Source: Reticulascus tulasneorum (lineage: Eukaryota; Ascomycota; Sordariomycetes; Glomerellales; Reticulascaceae). Taken from it: a DNA stretch of 64,000 nucleotides. The DNA lies in assembly GCA_001557505.1 (NCBI GenBank), contig LSAX01000004.1, positions 3,534,001-3,598,000 on the forward strand. The letters are read 5' to 3'. Of this stretch, positions 56,064 to 64,000 are shown piece by piece; the first letter of the stretch is position 1, and each line of letters opens with the position of its first letter. The position numbers were made by a program, and so were the translations under genes. Below the pieces are notes generated by a model. That model had not been told where the DNA came from and made no database searches. It was given only the letters and a program-made list of their open reading frames with translations.

Positions 56064-59000
56064 TCCGCAACGCACGGGGCAGTCAGTCAATGACAGAAAC
56101 AACGTCGTCTTGATAAGCTGGGATGTACGGTACCTTAGGCTCTGCTCGTGGCTTTTTTTCGACCCGACGTCGACTTTGTAATTACCCCTCTGCATGGCCC
56201 CTCCAAGCTTTTCTCAAGTCTGATCAGGTTTAATTTACTTCGTACTGGGGCGACGGAGGGAACCAGAAAAAAATGTGACAACGTGGCACAGGCACAGCCT
56301 ACCTAGGAGTAATTAAGGTGAGGAGGTGACCCCCAGCCCAGGGGGTCTCTTGGTGATGATGCGTTGCGGCCCAGTTAGCCCGCCACGGACGCTAAGTTCA
56401 CTGTACAAGGGCTTGGTTCTTCGAATGGAGGAAAATATCCCAAAAAGTACAGTTGCTGTCTTTGGGTTTGTTCGACAGGCCAGCTCGAGGCATTTGCCTT
56501 GAAAGGCGTGCGGTCCCTGTGAGAGAATCTGGGGTTCAAGTCATAAGTTCCCACAGCATGTACTATGCATGTAAGGGCCAGGCCAGGCCAGGTGGGGGGT
56601 CCATTACCAAGCCGGCCAAGTCATAGCCGTTTTGTTCTCAGTCCAGGTTTTCCTCGCGCTCCGCAAGCAACTTAACCCCCATCGCACAGCCCAAGGTAGT
56701 GTAGTGTACGTCGGGGATCCAGAAGAGTTTCCCGATACGCAGTCACGAGCTACCCAGGTTAATTACTAAATGCACGAAGTGCCCAACAGGCACACACTTA
56801 CCTAGATGACTGGGTAAGTCACATACTACGTAGGTACCCGGCACGCCGGCAAGCCAAATGGCAAGACAAATTGCGCAGTACCTCGAATCCACCACGCCGA
56901 GCACCCAATGTGCCATATCACCACCCCCTACCAAAGCCTAGGGACCCAAGGAAATCCAAATAACAAAGAAGCCCTGATGGTAGGCTATCACGGCTATCTA
57001 GTGCGAAAACGGCGTAACAGACGACCCGAAAGGTCGATTTTTTTTCTCCTGATTCCAGGTTACAACGAGGTGGAGCGAGTCGGCCGCAGCACATCGGGCC
57101 AGCTTTGACTGGACAGCAGGAAAAGATGTTCGGGCCACACCATATGCAAATCTGGCGATCCCATCCTGGGCAGACCACCCCAGCACACCGCGTCGATCCC
57201 ACAAGCGCCCGTCATCTGTTCCCTGGGATAGGACCGCGCGCGACCGTTGGACAGCAGTACGAATAGACCCTGATCCCGTCGGCTACCACGAACACCGCTG
57301 CGGCACAACCCGAAAGCTGATGGGCGATCCCGGATCATGTGCATCGCTTAATTAGGATACGAAGTACCATACTTTATGAGAGATAACTCATGGTATGAAT
57401 CAGCGGTGACGGGCCGCGTGAATGTTTCCTCACATAAGTAGCTCTGCCCCTGGCTAAGTTAAGGTTAAGCACGGTAGTTAGGTAAGTAGGTAGGTAGGCA
57501 GGCAATCACAGGAGAATCCAAAAGCCACTGTTTCCGCGACGAGTTTGGCCAGCATGCCAAGTTATGGCTCGCTCCCGCTGTACGACACCACTCCGTCAGC
57601 CATGTGAAACCCGATGATCACGGGGGACGGCCTGGGCCCTGCTGGTATCGTACATGCAAATACGCCTCCATCTCTCTCTTCGTTCTTTTGATGCAAATGT
57701 GTGAATATTCGTCATCAAGACCACCTGCCAGAGAGGCCGGGTCTAAACACTTCTAGGATTGAACCCGGCTCCCGCCCCCCATCCAAAAACAACACGCATC
57801 AATCACCCTTGTCCCATTCTTCTCCTTGCGCTGCCAATGCCATCGAGGCACCCGCTGGGATGTCCGTATATGGAATGCCCTGAAAAGATGGGTGGCTTTT
57901 GGCGGTGGCGCGGGTCCGCCGCCCGGATCGGCTCTCGCTCGCTCCAGGTGCCATTTTCGTCCATATGGGACGGAACCAAATAAACAACCACCACACACTA
58001 CATGTATGGAATTTTTGACGACGACCCGAATGCGGAATGCGGGTCTGGACCGCATCGTCCGTCCTGTGCTTTCATCAGCGCGCTACCAAGCTTATACGCC
58101 TCTGCCTGTGTGACCATGACTGACGAGATCTGGTAGCAAATCCTGCCGTAGTGTTCAATGGAACGTTTCTGGATCCTTCCCAACGTTTTCGAACTTGCGG
58201 GGGATTTCGCCACAAGGCTGCACCGGGCACAGCCCATGCAGTCGGCGCATATTTGATACAGATTCAGAGCTCCAGGCAGAGAATGTAACGTACTAGCGGG
58301 TTCTCGAAAATGTGTTCCCCACAAACTTTGTGGTTGGAACGATTAGGTGTGCCCGGCATCTCTGACTGTGCCATGTGGAAGGCTCTCACTTTGGCTCGTG
58401 CCATCCTCGACCCCCTACGTTGATGAATAGTTTGATCAACCTTTATTGAACCAGGGAACTGGTATTGGGGGCGACTCGGTCGTTTCGCACAGATCCAACG
58501 GAGCAGTGTTGGCCTTTCAGTATTTGCTTCCACGTCGCACATGTCCAACGCAACATTTTGGATTCGCCCTGGCGTGCTGCTAAGTCGCTGATATGTCATA
58601 CGGCTCTGGCAGCAACCACTACATTTAGGACCTTTAGAGGCTTCTTTTAGAAATGAATACGGCTTCAAGGCTTGCCATGTACTGGCTGAAAAGCATCATG
58701 GGGTACACATTGCAAAAGGCCACGAATCCTTCCCTGACGTCAGCTTGCATCCTCTGTCGACAGTCAGCAGCCACAACAGATAAGTGAGGCAAGGATTTCG
58801 CGGAGTGCTTCTCGTAAGTGCAAGGACAATACGCTCGACTCGGGTGATCTTTCGTCGACAACATTTCACTCGGGTAATCTCATTTGGTTACTTTTCGCAG
58901 CTCCACTGCATCGTGTCACTCGACGACCATCTTGGCATATACGCGTATGTCGCGGTGACTTGTGAATTGTGGATATATATCATCATGGGGCATATGCCTG

Positions 59001-60560
59001 TCAGCCCAGCCGACTGTGTTCCATTTATAACGTGCAAAGATAAGTGATCCCACAGCATAATTCCAAATTATCCTATGATCCTGCAACATGAGTCGACAGC
59101 GTAGTGGTTGAATCTTATGAGCAGCCTGTTAGGATTAACCGCAGAGGATGCGGCACACCACTTACACCCCCCAGCGTAGTTTTGGCATCGAGAGCAGGCA
59201 TGTCGCGGTACAGGTTGAAATATTGATGGATCAAAGTCATGTACTGTAGTCGACTGGTACTAGTTTCATGATTGCCTTGGGGAATACGAGAGGGAGGAAT
59301 TTCTGGGTCGGCGAGTCCGACACTGTCATGGCCAGGCTTTGATAATTTGATAACATAGTCGGCACATACTCTGAAAAGTAGCCACTCGTGCTCCCTTAGC
59401 ACAGTGAAGATCTCTCAACAAGATGAAACGTACCATGAAATACTCTTATCTACGAGCAAAATAACACGATTCTCATAGCATAGTTGTTACATACCCTACT
59501 CTAGAAGACATCCCCTAGGCTCGCCAGCGTTTAGCACGGCTTCCCAAAAATCGAGAGACAGCATCCATACCCTCGGTCATAAAACTAACACCGAGAGAAC
59601 TAACGGCACGAGTGAGGATGAGACTATCTTAATGGACAGCCTGTGCAGCAGCCGAGATACTTCGTTTTCCGTGTCCCTTTGCCGATCTCAAACATGTCCT
59701 CATCTACCAACAGCTAAGCTACGGTCCTCATGACGCTTCTTGTCCGCCGTATATTCAGTCCCAAAAGGTAAAATAGTACGCACAGATAACAACACGCATG
59801 ACGGGTCGTTGGCGACGTGGCAGATCACGATAAGCGAATACGTCGCTCATTTCAAAGCATATCAAGGCTGTCTGGATATCAATAAAAACTTGCAAGGGCT
59901 CGGGAATCTACTCTTCTCGAGATTTCTGTGCAGTTTCGGTTGTCATGATTCGGTAATTCGTCTGCCTAAAGTGCTTAGCCGCCTTCGTATGAAATCCCAA
60001 ATTAGGGTACCGGAACGAAGGAGGCGTTCTGTGAGTGCTGCGACCGTCAGTCATCACACTCCTAAGGCCTATTAGCTTCTGCATGCTCAACGGACTTAAG
60101 GAATACCGGTTGGCAAGGCCCCTGGATATGAAACTAGGCTGAGTCAAAGTTCTTCATATTCCAAATACCAATGCTGCTCATGCAGGAGCTCAGAGCACGT
60201 AGCAGGAAGAGAAAAGCGAGTGCGAGCCAATATGGCCTCACTTGGAGCGGCACTGAGCAAGAATGGTCGTCGGTAATGTGGTCCAATATATTCAGAGGAG
60301 CTTTATCTTTGACACGAGCACTGACAATATCCCAGGCAATCCCTGCTTTGGAACAGAATTAGGCCACCGGTCAAAGACTCGAGTTACACAGCGGTAGACT
60401 AGGTGCAGCGCTCCTTTAACTTTACTTCCTCCATCTCCGACGCAACCCCTTTCCCCATTTTTGCAAACCCCAGGACTATCCGGCCATTTCTAAGCTTGTA
60501 TTCTAATATATACACGCAAATGGCGGTCTAAGTAGATTCCTGCACATGACAGCCAATAAA

Positions 60561-61844
60561 TCATGAGTATAAGCCCATCTGCTCTTTCCAGAATGTTGCT
60601 AATTGGCCCAACTCGATCCGCTCATTGGGGTCGTTCACGATACACAACATCACCACCTTCTTCCACTCACCCGGGATATCATCAGAAGCTTCGGTCCACA
60701 CAGTCGGGTCAGAGGACTGCTCGACCTGCTCGAGCAGCATCCACATGGTCCGTCCCAAGCTGAACACCTCCGCAAGCTCCGCCGCCCGGGGGCAAGTCCT
60801 CCTCCACTCGGGGAAGACGTCCCAGTCCGGCCATCCCCAGTGAAGGTTCTTCCGCGGGGGCCCAGTGTAGGGAGCGTAGTAAATCTTCGCTTTGGCACCG
60901 GTTGGGCAGCTGACTTCTCTTGCTGTTTGGTCGACCGTGACTTCGGGGGAGTGCGTGAACATGGAGACGCCGCTTTGCTCCCAGTCAATCAGCCGGATAT
61001 TCTCCTGATCATCAACTAACATGTTACCAGGCTTGACGTCCATATGGTAATTTTTCGCGACCTGATGCGTGTGCTGGATCGCGGCCGTCATTTGAGAACA
61101 CCATCTTGCCTTTATGCCCAGAGCTATGCGGCGCTTTTTCTTGTTAGCCGCTGCCACCTGATCATCGACTGTTTCTCTCTCCAACACAGGCTGCAAGAAA
61201 CCGCATATTCTATTTCTCTGCTCGGGATCCCGGACAACGACCAGCATTTTCGGCGCGGGCATGATGTTCTCATGAGGGGCGAGGCTGCACAGCGTCTCGA
61301 TCTCGTGCAATATCGTCTGCTCCTGGTGCTCCTTGAAGCCGCCCGGACACTCGAGAAATGCCTCGAAATCCATGCCTTTGAACACATGTCTCGACGGCGG
61401 TGACGCCGCGCCTAGGACGACTCGTGCCCGGTTCTTCCCTGGAAGGCGTGTGTCTCGGGTGAGCTGTGAGAAGTCGACGGCCACGAATGCGGGGTCTACC
61501 CCCTGTTGCAGAAGCTTGGATTCAAAGCTGTCCAACGGGGTGAGAAGCCGAGTGTACTCGTTATATATTGCGGAGTCGGACTCGTTCGAAATGGCGCCTG
61601 CAGACATGATGTATGATTTGTCGCTCCGACGAACGATGGCTTGTTTGGCGTCGAATTGGGTTATGGTGATGTTTGAATTATCTTGATCGTCGACTGTGCC
61701 AGAATTTGTCAACCAATGATGGAATACTTTGATTCCTATACATTTATCCCCCCAATGGCTGATGATCAGCTTCGTGGCATTAGATGATGGGCTGTACCAA
61801 GAAACAGTGTTAACTTGCACATTCGGAGACTCGCTAGTTTGCAT
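60561..61844 (-). CDS. fungal protein kinase-like protein
   Basis: Single exon of 427 residues. The C-lobe is clear: catalytic loop YHMDVKPGNML (about 266-276; H-x-D-x-K-P-x-N), then IRLIDWEQSG where the usual D-F-G reads D-W-E, and EVFSLGRTMWMLLEQ (helix F region). The N-lobe is very diverged: HVFKGMDFEAFLE is a pattern seen in a group of fungus-specific kinase-like proteins, and a standard glycine loop and VAxK are not obvious. The first about 140 residues have no recognised domain. It may be an active atypical kinase or a pseudokinase, since the catalytic Asp, the loop Lys and Asn, and the metal Asp are kept. Confidence 0.8.
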   Translation of the reverse strand: MQTSESPNVQVNTVSWYSPSSNATKLIISHWGDKCIGIKVFHHWLTNSGTVDDQDNSNITITQFDAKQAIVRRSDKSYIMSAGAISNESDSAIYNEYTRLLTPLDSFESKLLQQGVDPAFVAVDFSQLTRDTRLPGKNRARVVLGAASPPSRHVFKGMDFEAFLECPGGFKEHQEQTILHEIETLCSLAPHENIMPAPKMLVVVRDPEQRNRICGFLQPVLERETVDDQVAAANKKKRRIALGIKARWCSQMTAAIQHTHQVAKNYHMDVKPGNMLVDDQENIRLIDWEQSGVSMFTHSPEVTVDQTAREVSCPTGAKAKIYYAPYTGPPRKNLHWGWPDWDVFPEWRRTCPRAAELAEVFSLGRTMWMLLEQVEQSSDPTVWTEASDDIPGEWKKVVMLCIVNDPNERIELGQLATFWKEQMGLYS

Positions 61845-62711
61845 TGAGACTCATAGCGGTGTACGGTGTGTTGCTCATGATGCACCACAATGCTCTTGAT
61901 CGCCAGTAACGAACATGACGGCGAGAGCACAACAAAACGGATATCAGAACTCACAATGCGCACCAGTCTCAATGCTAATATGAAACGATTCATCTCCAAG
62001 CTTAATGGTCATGTGCAATCGATGTCTACTATGACGAGAGTTTGATTATATGTTCTGCGAGAACATTAGTCGCGTCCGCTCGACCCATGTCCGTATGGCA
62101 CTGTGTCCTCTTGACGTGTGTAAAATAACACCCGCAAGTCTCGGAAAGACCGAGAACACTCATAGGACTGGTGGAGAAGTTTAATGAGCCCAAGCATTCG
62201 AGGCTCTAGGGACCTCGCCGAAAGAGACCACACGGCCGGACCGCTCGCACACCTCGATACATCCAAATGAAGCAATTCCCAACCTCACCACCAACACAAT
62301 GGATCTGCACAATGAACTTCCTGATTCTGCATTCATTCTATCTAGCAGATCTGAGCTTCTGATCAATCGTCAAGATGGGCCTGATCATCGCGCCCCAGCT
62401 GGCCCTAGCCTTCTGAGGATGCCCCAGCTGGAATGCTTTCTCCACCTTTGCCAGGCAACGCATTCCACCGTGACATTAAAGTGAGACTCAGCTCGAGCAT
62501 CACGTCTTTGTCTCTCGCTGCTTCTAATCTTCTGCTTGTTTACATTTCTGACGTCTTAATCACCGCTCGGCAAGGTCAATATGCGGTGGTGCCCCGGATG
62601 TTCTCCTGCATCTGCACCACCATAGCAGCATCGCTCCTTTGGTCGTTCTTTCGCGATATTCGCACACTCATTTGAACTTTGGGGGTTCGATAAAGAGAAA
62701 TATTCCGCGCC
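61845..62711. other. divergent intergenic region
   Basis: Between the kinase-like gene (leftward) and the membrane protein (rightward). No gene supported. Confidence 0.5.
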
Positions 62712-64000
62712 ATGACTGAATATCCCGCTCTTCCGGAGTCAAGTGGCATCAGCTTGGGTTGGTTGCTTGCAATTGCTCTTGGCGGTGGTGTTCTCGTCTT
62801 CATTTGCCTGGCCTTCATCCTCCTGGCGATCGCCAAACGCCGCCGCGGCTCTCAAGTTCTTTCCGATCTCGAAGTTTGCGAGACTAGTCAGGTTGGTCGT
62901 CGTAAGTTAACAAAGTCTCGGTCGAATCTCGCATCTCCCAAACTCCGTCGACACTCTTTGCCTCATATCCTGCCCCCTATCTCGACTTTTCCACGTAGCT
63001 CAAGTCTCAAGAGCTTCTCGGCGTCTCGAAAGAAGAACGCCCGCCGCAATGACAGCTGGATCGACGAAGATGCAATCCATGGACCAAAGGTCAAGAAACA
63101 ACGCGAAGGCAAGAGATCCAGCATCCGGGGGAGCTGGTTGATGAATGCGCCCACGCTGCCGGACTTGCTAGGTTATAAGGATGAGCCGGAGCCGTTTTAC
63201 CGCCATGACAACTACCCCATGATGGCTCCTCGTCCAGCAGCCACTCCGGTACAGCTGCCACGGCAAACGGCGCGGGTCCCGATGATGCGGTCCCAGTCGT
63301 ACGAACTAGCCGAGAAGCTTGCAGCAGCAGCACGAGGCATCCCGCAAACCCTGCAAGGCCCACGGGCACTGCCAACGGCTCGTCTGCGACAATGCCGCAC
63401 CGAGTCGGAACTCGCAGATATTCTTCGGTCAACGGCCCAAAGATTGCAGGATGGAAGCCCTAGCCCGCGGAAAACTGGGCTGAGGCAGCAGCGCACTCCT
63501 TCTTCATCACCAAGCAAGATAGTGCATGCTTCACCGGTGAAGACTCCAGTGAGTGTGAGAAGCGAAAACAGTACTATGATCGGCCTGAGAACTCCCAGCC
63601 ATAAGACTCAGATCGCGCAGCCACAAACCCCCGTATCACATAGGAGGAACATGTCCCAGTCTTCTATGAACTCTGATGCAGATAGCTTGTTTGGCGAGAC
63701 AACACTGGAGCTAGAGCAGACTGCGGCTGGCGGCCTGTCGAGTCCAAGCCGAAAGTCAAGTGAGGGCTCCGCCGAAAGACAGTTGGGAAGAAGCGTGTCG
63801 ATGGTTTCCATGACCAGCCAGGTTTCATCATCATTGTCAACCCTATACAGCGTTGATGAGCCGGAAGATGAGAAGAAGGTGGAAGCCGAAGCAACCAGTA
63901 GAACTATTAAGCGATTGGGAATGCAAAGGACCGACCTGAGCGATCCCTTCGTCTCAACCTCATACGTCACCATACCACCAAGGAACCCCAAACGAGGCCC
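62712..64000 (+). CDS. single-pass membrane protein, 3' end outside window
   Basis: ATG 62712 opens a frame that is uninterrupted to the last base (429 complete codons seen). After about 16 external residues there is one strong membrane segment (about 17-40, WLLAIALGGGVLVFICLAFILLA), followed directly by a positive stop-transfer KRRR, so the long tail is cytosolic. The tail is Ser/Arg/Pro-rich and probably disordered, with ELAEKLAAAARG and ELADILRSTAQRL as short helical repeats and many S/T-P sites. The layout resembles fungal wall-stress or septum-associated single-pass proteins but no domain is recognised. A GT at the apparent intron-like GTAAGT (about 62901) can be read through in frame, so no intron is needed. 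Confidence 0.75.
   Translation, partial: MTEYPALPESSGISLGWLLAIALGGGVLVFICLAFILLAIAKRRRGSQVLSDLEVCETSQVGRRKLTKSRSNLASPKLRRHSLPHILPPISTFPRSSSLKSFSASRKKNARRNDSWIDEDAIHGPKVKKQREGKRSSIRGSWLMNAPTLPDLLGYKDEPEPFYRHDNYPMMAPRPAATPVQLPRQTARVPMMRSQSYELAEKLAAAARGIPQTLQGPRALPTARLRQCRTESELADILRSTAQRLQDGSPSPRKTGLRQQRTPSSSPSKIVHASPVKTPVSVRSENSTMIGLRTPSHKTQIAQPQTPVSHRRNMSQSSMNSDADSLFGETTLELEQTAAGGLSSPSRKSSEGSAERQLGRSVSMVSMTSQVSSSLSTLYSVDEPEDEKKVEAEATSRTIKRLGMQRTDLSDPFVSTSYVTIPPRNPKRG

Larger units (their letters stand above)
55153..60560. other. 5.4-kb gene-empty stretch with microsatellites
   Basis: No gene supported over 5.4 kb, the largest gap apart from the retroelement. It contains a (TATG)n run of about 34 bp (55369-55402), a shorter one (about 56045-56062), GGCCA/GGCCT-type short tandem repeats (about 55662-55688 and 56576-56592) and a (TAGG)n run (about 57484-57505). 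Short ORFs on both strands overlap without motif; minus-strand frames at 57998-58668 contain clustered Cys codons but splice into nothing I recognise. A non-coding RNA or a fast-evolving gene could be here. Confidence 0.5.

Noticed and set aside
56500..56580. GGGTTCAAGTC resembling a tRNA T-arm
   Set aside because: No matching acceptor stem, D-arm or anticodon stem in the expected positions.
57753..58668. Several minus-strand ORFs with Cys codons, considered as a zinc-finger protein
   Set aside because: Cys spacing fits no zinc-cluster pattern and the frames do not splice together convincingly.

Overview
The window is nuclear DNA of a filamentous ascomycete (Pezizomycotina). Evidence is the spliceosomal introns of about 47-82 nt with GT..AG ends and CTAAC-like branch sites, typical fungal families (UstYa/DUF3328, DUF3669, Zn2Cys6 activator, GH16, proteinase K-like subtilase, btn1/CLN3), and an LTR retrotransposon converted to AT-rich DNA by transitions, the mark of repeat-induced point mutation (RIP). 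No tRNA, rRNA or CRISPR array was recognised. Species cannot be fixed from the sequence.

Left part (1-20.8 kb) is accessory and decaying. A partial aminoglycoside-phosphotransferase-like (APH) relic lies at 1.6-2.1 kb. A complete RIP-mutated Ty3/Gypsy chromovirus follows (2546-9475; 247-bp LTRs, ATTCG target duplication). Then come a possible Ty1/copia scrap (10.3 kb), a UstYa-like gene with a premature stop (11.5-12.5 kb), a short cysteine-rich ORF (13.9-14.1 kb), a GNAT acetyltransferase (14.4-15.1 kb), an intact NLR-like protein with a fungal N-terminal domain and a beta-propeller (16.8-18.7 kb), an APH-like gene with two frameshifts (19.0-19.9 kb) and a relic copy of the NLR-like gene's 3' end (20.5-20.7 kb).

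Middle part (20.8-42 kb) holds mostly intact genes: secreted type-B carboxylesterase, membrane-anchored glycosyltransferase, btn1/CLN3 transporter, Vpr-like subtilase with signal peptide, GH16 glucanase, a secreted CrtC/Diels-Alderase-like protein divergent from a Zn2Cys6 activator, and a five-exon proteinase K-like alkaline protease. Four secreted hydrolases in about 21 kb suggest nutrient acquisition or host/substrate interaction.

Right part (42-64 kb) contains a large BRCT protein of the Rad9/Crb2 type, an SDR oxidoreductase, a DUF3669 gene interrupted by one in-frame stop, an intronless amino acid/choline-type permease, a hypothetical Ser/Arg-rich protein, an EthD-domain protein, a 5.4-kb gene-empty stretch with microsatellites, a kinase-like protein, and the 5' part of a single-pass membrane protein that runs off the window.

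Intron positions were inferred by eye from frame continuity, splice signals and family conservation; no transcript data or database search was used.
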